A model generated the notes under the pieces. The model did not search any database. It saw only the letters and a program-made list of their open reading frames with translations, and was not told the origin of the DNA. A DNA stretch of 64,000 nucleotides from contig NC_067132.1 in the NCBI RefSeq assembly GCF_021347895.1, positions 6,416,268-6,480,267 on the forward strand. Direction: 5' to 3'. This stretch comes from Acanthochromis polyacanthus (lineage: Eukaryota > Chordata > Actinopteri > Pomacentridae). Each line of letters begins with the position of its first letter. Position 1 is the first letter of the stretch. The translations under genes were made by a program, and so were the position numbers. This document shows, piece after piece, positions 11,050-23,561 of the stretch.

Positions 11050-12219
11050 GACCTCTTCCTACTTGTTCACTGAGGTGAATGAGAAACCTGCGTGCTTGGT
11101 ATGTATGCAGCAAGTTTCGGTGCTCAAGGAATTTAATCTTCGGGGCCACTGAGACTCGGCATGTCGAAAAACACAACAGCTTGCAAGGGGAACTGAGAAG
11201 ACAGAAGATAAATGAATTGTTGGTGGGTCTGAGGAAACAGGAATCTGTTTTCACCTGGAGCCGTGAGGTAAGTGATGCTGTAGTGAAAGCAAGCTACCTT
11301 ATTGCTAGCAAAATAGCATTATCATCAAAGCCATACTTTGAGGAGGAGTTTGTTAAAGGTTGCATGCTGAAGGCTGCAGAAATCGTGTGTCCTAAGAAGT
11401 GACAAACATTTGCCAACATTTGCCTGACGAGGAATACCGTCGGATAAGGTTTTCAGAACTATCGACAAATTTCGACAACCAATTGAAACGCAATGTGGAG
11501 TCATTTCTGGCGTTTTCTGTTGCAGTTGATGAGAGCACTGATATTACGGATCCAAAGTAGTTTAAATCAATCCACTGGACTTTAAGAAAGTTCCTTGAAG
11601 ACGTTTCACTGCTCATCCAAGAGGCTTCTTCAGTTCTGGTGGTGGTTGATGTTGCCTCAGCTTTTAAACCTCTGTGAGGTGTGTCCAGGGCTATTATTCC
11701 AACGACCAATACCAAAATGCATCTGACTACTCAATGATGGTCGTTGTGAGTAATGGTGAGAGTCGTTGAAATGCACAGATGTCACTGAGCCCTCGTGTGC
11801 TAATGGTGGTCATTAGCATGAGTCTGCTGAGTAGTTCTTTTGGGGATTTTTGAAAGGACCTGATTGTAAATTGGCGAAAGATGATGTCGCAGACCACCCC
11901 CCGACTGTTCAGAGATGGCTTCTCTACTTTGACGTGGATGGCTTCTTTCACTCCTCTCTCAAACCATCTGTCCTCCCTGTCCAAAATCTGAACATTGGTG
12001 TCGATACTCACAACGACCATCGTTGAGTAGTCAGATAACATGGATGTCGCTCAACTGGCCATATTCATTCATGGAGTTGATGAGACTTTGACTGTCACAG
12101 AGGAGTTTCTTGAGTTGGTGCCTATGTTAGACACCACAACAGCTGGGGACATTTTCCGCGCTGTTGTTGGTGCGCTGGACAGGGTTGGAATGGACTGGTC
12201 TCGCGCTGTCAGCCTGGCT
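11050..12219 (+). pseudogene. hAT transposase pseudogene (GTF2IRD2/Charlie type)
   Basis: The plus strand begins with a zinc-finger-like CLVCMQQ and a histidine pair. A 2-nt loss then shifts frame, and reading continues as RHVEKHNSLQGELRRQKINE and KPYFEEEFVKGCMLKAAEIV (11079-11402). After a stop, LKRNVESFLAFSVAVDESTD leads to the catalytic-domain start. The Penelope fragment (about 11562-12036) splits the frame, which resumes as DVAQLAIFIHGVDETLTVTE and DTTTAGDIFRAVVGALDR up to the L1 junction. These segments resemble the hAT transposase domesticated in GTF2IRD2. It is inactive. Confidence 0.8.
11562..12036 (-). mobile_element. Penelope-like element C-terminal/3' fragment
   Basis: On the minus strand the frame at 12041-11727 reads VQILDREDRWFERGVKEAIH then VKVEKPSLN. 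This is the conserved tail that follows the GIY-YIG endonuclease in fish Penelope-like elements. The 3' region reads AGTGAAACGTCTTCAAGGAA. A 32-bp inverted repeat with one mismatch (11721-11752 and 12005-12036) bounds the coding portion. The RT and endonuclease core are absent. Confidence 0.8.
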
Positions 12220-12233
12220 GAAATTGTTCTTAC

Positions 12234-14943
12234 CATGATGGAAAACTTTTTCCATAATTTAGATATGCCCTCACTGACAGAAGACCAGAAGAACAAATTA
12301 GAGGCTCCAATCACCCAGAGCGAGATATTGAGATCAATATCCTCCATGCAAACAGGCAAAGCCCCTGGTCCTGATGGGTTACCACCAGAGTTTCACAAGA
12401 AACTGGCAGCAGACTTATTTCCCTTTCTCTGTTCGGTGTTTGCATCTCCTTGTTGCTAAAAAAAGAAAAGGACCCTTTAGATTGCTCCTCACATCAGCCC
12501 ATTTCTTTACTGAACCCAGATGTTAAAATCTTAGCGAACGTCCTGGCAAGCTGATTAGAAGACGTCCTCCCTTTCATTATTTCACCCGACCAAACTGGGT
12601 TCATAAAGGCCCGACATTCTTTTTATAACATCCGGAGACTATTTAACATAATTTACTCCCGTGAGAAAGACAAGCAGGAATGCCTTCTCTCTGTTGACGC
12701 TGAAAAGGCGTTCGACAGAGTAGAGTGGGACTTTCTCTTTCGAGCTCTCTCCAGTTTTGGTTTTGGGCCCTTATTCTCACCATGGATCAAAATGCTCTAT
12801 CAGTCTCCCTCTGCCTCGGTCTTAACTAATGGCCTGTACTCTCAGCCATTTGATCTACACAGAGGAACACGGCAGGGCTGCCCTCTTAGTCCGCTTCTCT
12901 TTGCCATTGCCATAGAGCCACTGGCTATAGCTATCCGTAGCAACAGTGGTATAAAGGGTATTCGAAGGAGAGGCGTAGAGCAGAAGGTCTCTCTTTATGC
13001 AGATGACCTTCTTCTTTACATTTCAGACCCTAACAGTTCCCTTCCTGAAGTTCTTACACTTTTCGAAACATATGGCCATATATCTGGATATAAGATCAAT
13101 CTGGGCGAAAATGAACTATTTCCAGTTAGCAAATGCACACATATGGCAGTTGGCATGGTTTCCAAATTTAAAGTAGTGGCTGAACAATTTACTTATCTTG
13201 GGGTTTGTGTCACAAGAACAAATAGGGACCTTTTCAAGCACAACCTCCTCAACCTGATTTACCAAGTCAAGGTTTCTCTATCAAAGTGGTCCCCTCTCTC
13301 ACACTCTCTTACTGGTAGGATTAATTCGATTAAAATGACCATACTTCCTAAATTTTTATATCTTTTTCAATGTCTCCCCATTTTGATCCCCAAATCTTTT
13401 TTTAAAACCCTTGACTCTTTGCTTGGTTCTTACATTTGGAACGGCAAGCCACCCTGACTGCGCAGAGTGTTTCTGCGGAAGCCAAAGCAGGAGGGGGGGA
13501 TTGGCTTTCCCCAATTTCCAGTTTTACTATTGGGCTGCCAATATTCGCTGCATTTTGCAATGGGTGGACTTTATCGGAGCCGCCACCCCCCCGTGTGGGT
13601 GACGATGAAAGCCGGTGCATCAGGTTCAGTTTCTCTCCCTGCTCTTGTAGGCGCTGCACTCCCTCTTTCTTTAACTGGCCTCCATGGTAGCATGGTTGTC
13701 AGGGAGTCTGTGCAGATATGGCTTCAGTTCCGAAAACACTTTGGTCTTCAGAGCATGTCACTTAAGTCCTCCATTGCTACCAATCATTTCTTCGCCCCCT
13801 CTACATTAGACGGAGCCTTTAATATTTGGTATGATAAGAATCTTAGGTGTTTTGGGGATCTATTTATGAATGGAAACTTTGCTTCTTTCTCCCAATTCAG
13901 CCAAACTTTTTGTCTTCCTCGCTCCCATTTCTTTCGGTTCCTCCAGGTGCGACACTTCATTCAGAAACTGATTCCAAACTTCCCAGAAGAACCCCCAGCA
14001 AACTATTTAGATGCACTTCTTTCCTTTAATCCAACATCAAGAGGTATTTTATCCAAGCTTTACAATGCTGTCTCCAACATACACAGCCGTCCCTTTGCAG
14101 CAATCAGAAAAGCATGGGAGCAAGATCTTGGTTCCCCATTTCCAGATCCTACATGGAACCTCATTCTCAAGTGTATCAATTCTTCCTCTGTATGTGCCAG
14201 GCATTCACTCTTACAGTTTAAAGTAGTTGACCGGATCCATATCTCTAAGACTAAGCTAGCCCGCATTTACCCAGACGCTGACCCCATATGTGATAGGTGA
14301 AGATCTGCCCCTGGTTCCCTCCTCCACATGTATTGGTCCTGCTCCTCCCTATCCAATTATTGGACATCATGCTTTCAGTCTATTTCCAAGGTGCTTAGCC
14401 ATCAAATCTCTCCAAACCCTCTGACTGCCATCTTCGGTCTGCCTCTGGATGGTGACCTGCCAAAAGCTAAAAACGAGATCCTGGCCTTCTCCTCATTAAT
14501 AGCCCGCAGAGCCATCATTCTACGATGGAAAGACCGTTTATCCTTTTCACACTGGATTGCTGATATGATGACACTTCTGTGTCTCGAAAAATCTCACTGC
14601 ACTATTTCAGGATCACTCAACAGGTTTCTCATGCTTTGGCGTCCCTTCCTAGATTTCTTAAACAAACCTACAACAATAATTTCAGAGTACCCCCCCTCCC
14701 CCCTCTCTCCCATTTGTGTGTGTGTGTGTATGGGATGTTGTTGTTTCTTGTCTATTTTGCTTTTTTTTCCTCATGGGGTGTGGTTAAATGGGTGGGTGGG
14801 TAGGTGTGCACTTTGTTGTTGTGTTCCAGCACTACCGTTCTCTTGACAAAGAGTGCCGCACATATTAAGGAAAAGTCACTTTGTTAGTGCCTGATGTTCT
14901 CATGTTGAACTGTAAATCTCAATAAAAAGACCTTTGAAAGAAA
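12234..14943 (+). mobile_element. L1 LINE copy 1, 5'-truncated
   Basis: An L1 3' part flanked by GAAATTGTTCT[T/C]AC on both sides (12220-12233 and 14944-14957), a 14-bp duplication with one mismatch that lies in hAT sequence. It begins inside the RT fingers and ends with AATAAAAAGACCTTTGAAAG. It is a close sister of the full-length L1 at 57669-63578, but has a deletion near 12449 (the segment after CSVFA in the sister). Confidence 0.93.
12237..14846 (+). pseudogene. L1 ORF2 (reverse transcriptase) pseudogene, copy 1
   Basis: Fragments in several frames cover KAPGPDGLPP (fingers), TRQGCPLSPLLFAIAIEPLA, the intact catalytic box YADDLLLYISDP (near 12996), and the RT thumb region with LDSLLGSYIWNGKPP. 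The C-terminal cysteine motif follows, but its second cysteine codon is a stop (TGA at about 14298). The main breaks are the deletion near 12449, frameshifts near 12470-12790 and the shift near 13455. A functional protein nicks DNA and reverse-transcribes L1 RNA; this copy cannot. Confidence 0.88.
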
Positions 14944-16440
14944 GAAATTGTTCTCACTTTAATCTCAGGTTGTTCATAATCTATTTTTTTAAAAGGGCAG
15001 TTCATTACATAGGAAGATTTTTATAATATACTTGTTCTCCTTTGCACTAAAACATCGGAAAAACTTAGACTTATTGTTACTTCTCGGTTATTACACTATG
15101 TTTACTGGTCCGGCCCCCTTAAGATCAAATTAGGCTGTCCCCTGGACCAAAATTAGTTTGACACCCCTGGTTTACATTGTAGATTCTCACGGAAGGCATC
15201 AACACAATGAATGAACACATACGGAATTATGTAGTAAACAAAAATGTGTGAAATAAATCAAAACATGTTTTATATTTTAGATTCTTCAAAGTAGCCACCC
15301 TTTGCTTTGATTACTGCTTTGCACACTCTTGGCATTCGCTGGATGAGCTTCATGAGGTAGTCACCTGAAATAGTTTTCCAACAATCTTGAAGGAGTTGCC
15401 AGAGATACTAAGCACTTGTTGGCCGATTTGCTTTCACTTTGCGGTGCATTGCGCGAAGACACAGTGGGTAGAGCCAAAGAGCTCAAATTTGGACTCATCA
15501 GACCAAAGCACCAGTTTCCACTGGTATACTAGATGGATAGATTGAACCTTTGTTGAACTTGCAGCGGTGACATTTTCGGTGTCACAGCAACGAAGGCAAG
15601 AAGAGTCCATTTCTTGTGTTTCTTGGCCCAAACAAATCCCTCCTGCCTGTTGCTTTTCCTTAGTAATGGTTTCTTAGAAGTTATTTGACCATAAAGGCCT
15701 GATGGGCGCTGTCTCTTCTGAGCAGTTGATGTAGAGATGTTACTGCTACTAGAACTCTGTGAGGCATTTATCTGGATTCTAATCTGAGATGCCGTTAACT
15801 TCCAATTTCTGAGGCTGGTGACTCGGATGAACTTATCCTCTGCCACCAGAGGTGACTCTTGGTCCTGGGGCCGTCCTCATGGGTGCCTGTTTTGTCGTAG
15901 CACTTGATGGTTTTTGAGACTGCACTTAGGGATACAGTTCAAAGATTTTGCAATTTTCCAGACTGATTGGCCTTCAGTTCTTAAACTAATCCTAGATTGT
16001 CATTTCTCTTTACTTGACTGATTCGTTCTTTCCATAATATGGACTCTAACAGTTGTGAAATAGGGCTGTCCACTGTGTACCAACCAGACTTCTGCACAAC
16101 ACAGCTGATGGTCCCAACCTCATTAAGAAGGCAAGAAATTCTGCAAATGAACCTTGACAAGGCACACCTATGAAGTGAAAACCATTTTAAGTGAATACCT
16201 CATGAAGCTCATCGAAAGAATGCCAAGAGTGTGCAAAGCAGTAATCAAAACAACGGATGGCAATTTTGATTAATCCAAATTGTAAAACATGTTTTGACTT
16301 ATTTCAACGTTTTTGTTTACTACATAATTGTTCATTCATAGTTTTGATGCTTTCAGTGAAAATCTACAATGTAAATAAACATGAAAATAAAGAAGGTAGT
16401 TAAATGAAAAGGTCTGTCCAAACTTTTGACTGTTATTGTA

Positions 16441-16790
16441 CGTTAAACAGATGAATTCCACAGAGTTAAAATCTATAACAAAATCTCTTGCTCAAACAAA
16501 TTTTTATTATTTAACATTTTGTGTATTTTAAAATCAAAGAAGCAGGAGAATTCTGTCAAAATGATGATACTGATTAAAAAATTTTAATTGTCCACAGGGT
16601 GAGAATATTTAGAAGCAGAGCTAAGCCTCCTTTGCACTCAAAATGGTCTTATAAATAATCCTTGATCTCTAAATTCAGTTTTTTCTTTCAACAATTGATG
16701 CTGTGATTCTTCAGCAAATTTCCCCAGCAGTGCCAACACTTCCTCTTGCACACCAGAAGTCAAATATCACAGAACCAGGGTCGCAATTTC
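16441..16790 (+). other. Intron 2 sequence, nothing recognised
   Basis: AT-rich intron DNA between the Tc1 end and a truncated repeat. Confidence 0.45.
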
Positions 16791-17203
16791 TTTAAAGGGG
16801 AACTTTGGTTTTTTTCAACCTGGGGTCTGTTTTCATATGTCATTTCATACATGTGAGTGATGGAGAAATGAATTTTCGACATAGCTCCCGTATTTAGCCA
16901 GGCAGGCAGCTTAGCAGCTCAGCTAGCAACTCAGCTAGCGAAAAGTATGGGGCAACTTGCCCCCCCCCGCATCAAAGTCCGCCCTAACGTGCTTTTTCCC
17001 CCACACTGACCGGCTCAGATAGTCTCAACGAGTATCCCACAGCATACGAGAGATGAGACGTGAACGAAAACCTCCACATTACCTGGCGATCGCTCTTTGT
17101 TGTGGTCTGTATCCAAATCTCAGGATGCTAGAAATCAAATCTCGTTCCGAAATCGCGTGATAGCTCGCGCCAAAACACTGGTTTTGGCAGGAGCCACAAC
17201 AGC
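16790..17203. repeat. One-ended DNA-repeat fragment, unclassified
   Basis: Begins near TTTAAAGGGGAACTTTGG and runs through a C-rich block (about 16970) and gtttTGGCAGGAGCCACAAC to the TTAA of the next element. The starting motif resembles ends of interspersed repeats I recall from fish genomes. The opposite end is not recognisable, so only a partial element is claimed. Confidence 0.4.
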
Positions 17204-17207
17204 TTAA

Positions 17208-18217
17208 CCCTTTAAGCGCCAAAGTCGCAATATTGCGACAAGCAACATTGCTGAACATAACAAGCCATAGCTTCAAATGTAGTGCCTCAATGTAGTTACT
17301 ACTTTATACCAGGAGATGGCGGACATCTGGAACTTCAATCTGAGCATCATTTGTGTGTGTTTTCAATCAAAGTTTTGGAGTTTATAGTGTTTGAAAACCG
17401 AGGAGACGAGACTCATAGTCAGAGCGTAACACAGTACAAGACGGCGCATTTTAGAGCGAGAAAACTCACCATGCAGGTCGGGCCAACGTTGACAAAGTAC
17501 TTTGTGAAGTAATGGCTGACTCAGATTCTGAAGAGGAATATTCACCCTCTGATGAAGATGTTCAGTCATCCAGTGAGACAGAAAATGACACTGCGTCTGA
17601 GCGTAATGGCAGCGAGTCGGTGCGCCTTGACAGTCCACAAGCAGCACATACTGGAGCCGATGCTTTGTTTCACTGGGTCTGGGGTGGCAGGAGGGGACGT
17701 GGTGGGTGTAGCAGGGGTGGTCAAAACACTGCTAATGGTGAGGGGGATAGCAGGGATGCAAAAAAACGGGGAAATAGCAGCAGACGTGGGAGTAAATGCA
17801 CTGACAATAACGGTGGAGGCTGCACTCATGGCCTCGTTGTAAATGACGATGATGATGGCTGGGTTTGCTTGACAGATGAGGAAGAGTATCACAAGTGGAT
17901 CAGATATTTTGATGAGCCTGTTGGGTATCATGGAGACAGGGATCTGACAAATTCTGAGCCAAGCAATGCCTTATCTTGATCGATAAACATCAATAAAGTT
18001 ATGTAATTCATATGTCTGGTAATGTCATAATATGCACATTAGATGAGTGAATTTACTCCCCTCACAAACTTTGGGTCATACTGATGATTTTTCTCATTTA
18101 CAGTTTACCACATTTTCACACATTACCACATTCTTTAACCATTTACAAGTTACAACCTTTTGAAAAAATTATATCAAAACTGAATATTTTATTGAAAAAA
18201 CTCTGGCGCCTAAAGGG
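17208..18217 (+). mobile_element. piggyBac-like element with TTAA target site
   Basis: Ends CCCTTTAAGCGCCA at 17208 and the near complement TGGCGCCTAAAGGG at 18217, each flanked by TTAA (17204-17207, 18218-18221). TTAA duplication and CCC/GGG ends are the hallmark of piggyBac; Kolobok also uses TTAA. A perfect 16-bp palindrome GTCGCAATATTGCGAC lies 16 nt inside the left end (17224-17239) and has no counterpart on the right. One 155-codon frame is present; no DDE catalytic domain remains. Confidence 0.88.
17512..17979 (+). CDS. Acidic, Gly/Arg-rich ORF of the piggyBac-like element
   Basis: An intact 155-residue frame that starts MADSDSEEEYSPSDEDVQSS. It has an acidic serine-rich N-terminus (about 1-45), a basic RG/RGG-rich centre (about 58-90) and an acidic/aromatic end (DDDDGWVCLTDEEEYHKW). 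PiggyBac transposases commonly begin with such an acidic, low-complexity tail, so this may be the N-terminal exon left in an internally deleted element. No catalytic D residues, Cys-rich domain or other known fold were seen. An AATAAAG signal follows within about 20 nt of the stop. Confidence 0.5.
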   Translation: MADSDSEEEYSPSDEDVQSSSETENDTASERNGSESVRLDSPQAAHTGADALFHWVWGGRRGRGGCSRGGQNTANGEGDSRDAKKRGNSSRRGSKCTDNNGGGCTHGLVVNDDDDGWVCLTDEEEYHKWIRYFDEPVGYHGDRDLTNSEPSNALS

Positions 18218-18221
18218 TTAA

Positions 18222-18480
18222 ATTTAGTATTTGTCTGTTACTAAGTTATTTACTTAATTCATTTTAATTGGTGATATCTGATAACACGTTGTGAGCATTG
18301 TTAGTCATTTTAGTCAATGGCATCTAATTTTGCAGCGCAATGTAAAAAATGATGAGCTGAATGTTTTGTACCTCTCTTTTTGCTGCAAAATACACCTACG
18401 CAGAGAAAATCCAGGGACACCTCTCTGACACAGGAAATGCCAGACAGATGTGGCAGGAAGTCTAAGCCCTGACTGACTAT
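18222..18480 (+). other. Intron 2 sequence, nothing recognised
   Basis: Spacer between the TTAA element and the next LINE. It may include decayed LINE 5' sequence near its right end. Confidence 0.4.
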
Positions 18481-19990
18481 AAGACCAGGCAGGGGGTCGC
18501 TTACAATGATGCTTCGTCTTCCAGACAGGCTCAACAACTTCTTGGCACACTTTGAAGCATCAAACCCGACAACCAGAAAGAGAACTGATTGTTCTCCTCC
18601 ATCTGTCAGGCCAGCTTTCGCCATCAACGAAGCAGACACATGGAGGACCCTAACCAAGGTTACCCCACGAAAAGCAACAGGTCTGGACTACATCCCGGGA
18701 CATATGCTCAGAGTCTGTGCTGGCGAGCTGTCAGATGTACTGACTGACATCTTTAACATCTCTTTCAGTCAGGCCATTGTCCCCAGATGCTTCAAAACAT
18801 CCATAGTTCCAGTGGCAAAGAAATCAGTTGTGTCCTGTCTGAATGACTAATGCCCCATTGCACTGACACCGATTGTGATGAAGTGTTTTGAACGGCTCGT
18901 CAAGCCGCACGACAGTCGGCCTCTTTGCATCGCTCGACCCCCTTCAATTCGTTTATCGTCCCAACTGCTCCACAGAGGATGCAATATCCACCACCTTTTA
19001 TCTGGACCATAAAGACACCTACGCCAGAATCCTGTACATTCATTTCAGCTCGGTGTTTAATACCTTCATTCCCCAGAAACTAATGAAGAAAGTCCTCCTA
19101 TTCGGCCTGGATACCGCCACGTCTCTGGGTCCTGGACTTTCTGACCGAGAGACCCCAGTCTGTCTGTGTCAGAAAGAACTTCTCCAGCACCATCACGCTG
19201 AGCACTGGATCTCTTCAAGGCTGTGTGCTCAGTCCACTGTTGTTTACACTGCTAGCACACAACTGTGCAGCCACACAACAGAGGATCCAGATCATAAAGT
19301 TTGCTGACGACACCCCAGTGGTGGGACTCATTCGGGAGAAAGATGAATCGGTGTACACGAATGAAGTGAAACACCTTGAGGGCTGGTGCAGAGAGAACAA
19401 CCTGCTGCTCAACATGGACAAAGTGAAGGAAATGATCAGCGACTTCCAGAGGTCACGACCTGAACATGCTCCCCTCGGCATCAGCGGCTGTACAGTGGAG
19501 AGAGTGGAGACCATCAAGTTACTTGGAGTGCAGATCTTGCAGGAGCTGAGCTTGAATAGGAACACCTCAGTGATCTTAATACGGTTCCAGCAAAGACTCC
19601 ATTTCCTGAGGAAGCTGAAACAAGCCTCTCTCCCCACCAGCATCCTCAGGACTTTCTGCAGAGGTGTGACCGAGAGTGTCCTGACATACTGCATCTCAAC
19701 ATGGTTCTCTAGCTGCAGTAAGTTTGACAGAAAAGCCCTGCAGAGGATAGTCAGGGGAGCTGAGAGGGTCATTGGAGTTTCCCTTCCCTCTATTCAAGAT
19801 CTTTTCCAGAGCTGCTGCAGGAGCCGAACACTGAACATTGTCAGGGACTCCTCACACCCTCTCCACAAACTCTTTGAACTGCTGGCATCAGGCAAACTTT
19901 TCTGGAGAATCAAAGGAAGGACCACTAGACTGACAAATGGCTTCATTCCACAAGCTGTCAGATTACTAAAGTGCTGATCTAGTCTTTGGA
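18481..19990 (+). mobile_element. L2/CR1-group LINE, second copy
   Basis: A 5'-truncated non-LTR element of the same broad group as the one at 1-1712. The coding part ends at about 19975. No clear 3' tail or target duplication was recognised. Confidence 0.8.
18506..19975 (+). pseudogene. LINE reverse transcriptase pseudogene, second copy
   Basis: Starts LPDRLNNFLAHFEASNP, passes through fingers with KATGLDYIPG and SCLND, and then meets a stop (TAA at about 18848). After frameshifts it reads [18 protein letters not shown] (18888-19307). The last frame (19225-19977) holds LSPLLFTLL, the catalytic region [20 protein letters not shown] with the FADD box kept, and the thumb with QQRLHFLRKLKQA. 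At least three breaks make it inactive. Confidence 0.85.
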
Positions 19991-20531
19991 TACCGGGGAA
20001 ATGTTATCTATCTGATATGACAGTAATGCTCGATTTGATGAAGGATAGCTTTATCCATGGATGATTCAAATTCTCTACATCACTTGTTGCTTTTTTCAGG
20101 AGACACTGCAGTTACTTTTATAGGCTATGCAACAGAGGCCTGTTTGTGGACTAAGACCTGGTGAAGGTTAGAATTAGGTGTAGCTTGGGTGTTGGATACA
20201 TACTGAAGTAAATTGTGATAAGAGTTCTCACAAAGAGAAGAAAAGTGAGCATGTGTGCATGTGTTTGTCAGCTGCAGGCCAAATCTCCTATCATTCCAGC
20301 AGATGGAATGTGCCCCCGCACCACTTGGCCTGTTAGCTTCCTGGCTCATGGTGAACACTTTAGGCCAGCCATCAGTATGCTCAAATTTAACCCTTTCAAC
20401 AGTTAGAAACTTCACTTAATTTTTCACCATTTGTTTGCATATGATTTGATTTTATCTAGAGATATAATGCAGTACATTTACAGGTCATGTATTATTATTT
20501 ATTGATCTACTTTGTCCCTTGTGTGTTACAG
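19991..20531 (+). other. End of intron 2
   Basis: No repeat ends or coding similarity. A pyrimidine-rich tract precedes the acceptor GTGTTACAG at 20523-20531. Confidence 0.6.
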
Positions 20532-20801
20532 ATCCCACAGAAAAGACTCCTCCACTGGGCCCGGTGGCCCTTGCTGCTGTTATCGCTGGCCCTGTATGTC
20601 TGCTCTGCCTGCTGCTGGTTTTGGCATTCTATGTTTGCCACAGTCACAGGGGTCTTGGGGCAGGTGGTGCTGGGGCTCACCATCACCACCACCACCGGGT
20701 GCCCAACGAGGAAGACCCGTCAATGGACCATCCTTTCATCACTGTTGGAACAACACTGAAGGACCTCATCTACGACATGACCACCTCGGGCTCTGGATCA
20801 G
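20532..20801 (+). CDS. tgfbr1: tgfbr1 exon 3: transmembrane helix, juxtamembrane and GS motif
   Basis: Reads [20 protein letters not shown] into a hydrophobic transmembrane helix (core [20 protein letters not shown]). The cytoplasmic part follows, with [41 protein letters not shown] is the GS box that the type II receptor phosphorylates to switch on the kinase and that binds FKBP12 when off. The exon is 270 bp against 231 bp in human (from memory), phase preserved. The extra 13 codons lie just after the helix and include a Gly/Ala run and six consecutive histidines (around 20680-20697). Acceptor TTACAG and donor G|GTACAG are clean. Confidence 0.96.
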
Positions 20802-21922
20802 GTACAGTGCTGCATTTTGGGGTCAAGTTGGTTGGACTTTCCCTCTTTGTTACCCTAGATTTTTGTCTGAGTCAAAAGAACAGTTTCCATTTCGAAAAAT
20901 ATATGTGGTGACTTTTTTTGAGAGATTGGTTAATCAAATTGATGTCACACTCAGGTTTGTATGATTAATAAATAATCACAAGCGTTAGTTCAGCCCAGCA
21001 CTACATAAATAACCTGTATGCAAAATTTACATTGCTTAATTAAGACCTAACATGAAAAAAAAATAGATAATATAATGGAGGGACATGTGCAACTGTTGCT
21101 TGGACATCTCCCAGTGATGACAGACTGAAGTGACTGACCGAGCAGTGTTGTGATTGTCCATTTACCAAAGGTCTTGTCCACATGTACACAGTTTTGTTTT
21201 GTTTTTTTTTTTAGCATAACTTTTTCAATGTGTTTCAGGCTTTTTTCCACAGGTCACAGAAAACTGAAAACTCCTTCCAATGTAAATATTTTTATAAACT
21301 CTGTTTGCTGTGTTGACATGTAGAGATGTAGAGAGGGAGAGATTGACATTTAAAAGAAATGACGCAGACATCCACATTCACTTCTTGTTTGGGTCTTTTC
21401 AGCCGGTACATGTCCTTCCGTGATTTGTCACATACCTGTCACATGACTCTGCAATTAATCAACCAGCCCTCTGCTTCTGACTAATACCAGTGGATATTGT
21501 GGGTCATAGCCCCTGCTTTTCAGAGCTTATGACCCACACAATGAGGCATTTGTACCAGTGTGTGTTTTCTTTCTCACAGATTAATCTGGTTTCTAATAAC
21601 TGAGCTCTGACCTGATTTGAATCCAAAATTATAGTCTAATTGGGTGCAGGTAGGGTCTTCTTTGTTCTCAGGTCTGTGTCAGTGTGTCTCACATGTAACT
21701 TTGATCCAGGCCGAAGTGCGTCAGTCTCACATGTATTGTTGCTTTTCAACTACCCTTCTCATGAATTATGGGCTCAGTGGATCAGTGTTGATGTTCTCTC
21801 TCTGTTCTTAGCGCATTTTAGATTTGTTCTTATCATCTTCATGTCCCATAAATTTGTGCTTTTTTCTTATGTTTTTCAATTCACTCAAAGATCAATTCTC
21901 GTGTTCACAAATCTTGGAATGA
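20802..21922 (+). other. Intron 3, first stretch
   Basis: No element ends or coding similarity. It contains an imperfect hairpin (21496-21542) built from ATTGTGGGTCATA and its complement. Confidence 0.5.

Positions 21923-23561
<1,639 letters not shown>

Larger units (their letters stand above)
10705..15169 (+). mobile_element. hAT (Charlie-like) inside the Tc1
   Basis: Starts CAGGGGTGTCAAAC and ends with the near complement GTTTGACACCCCTG at 15169, a typical hAT-Charlie end. The flanks ATTTATAT (10697-10704) and GTTTACAT (15170-15177) match at 6 of 8 positions, a decayed 8-bp duplication. The uninterrupted Tc1 relatives read ATTTACAT at this site. The hAT is interrupted by a Penelope fragment and by an L1 copy. 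Confidence 0.88.
10632..16440 (-). mobile_element. Tc1-type transposon interrupted by a hAT
   Basis: The ends at TA dinucleotides are TATGCTACCAGTCAGAAG (10632) and the complement of TACAATAACAGTCAAAAG (16440). This is the widespread fish Tc1 family whose ends read CAGTCAAAAGTTTGGACA. Long imperfect inverted repeats include the stretch TTTGCACACTCTTGGCATTC near both ends. A hAT (10705-15169) sits in the left arm. The remaining transposase on the minus strand (about 15434-15846) keeps SGLYGQITSKKPLL and WSDESKFELFGS, but much of the catalytic domain is deleted. Confidence 0.88.

Noticed and set aside
17512..17979. RGG-rich 155-residue frame as an independent RNA-binding host gene
   Set aside because: It lies wholly between the TTAA-bounded ends of a transposon and has no other domain; a transposon origin is more likely.
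21496..21542. Hairpin ATTGTGGGTCATA/TATGACCCACACAAT as a microRNA precursor
   Set aside because: Pairing needs two gaps and there is no longer stem around it.
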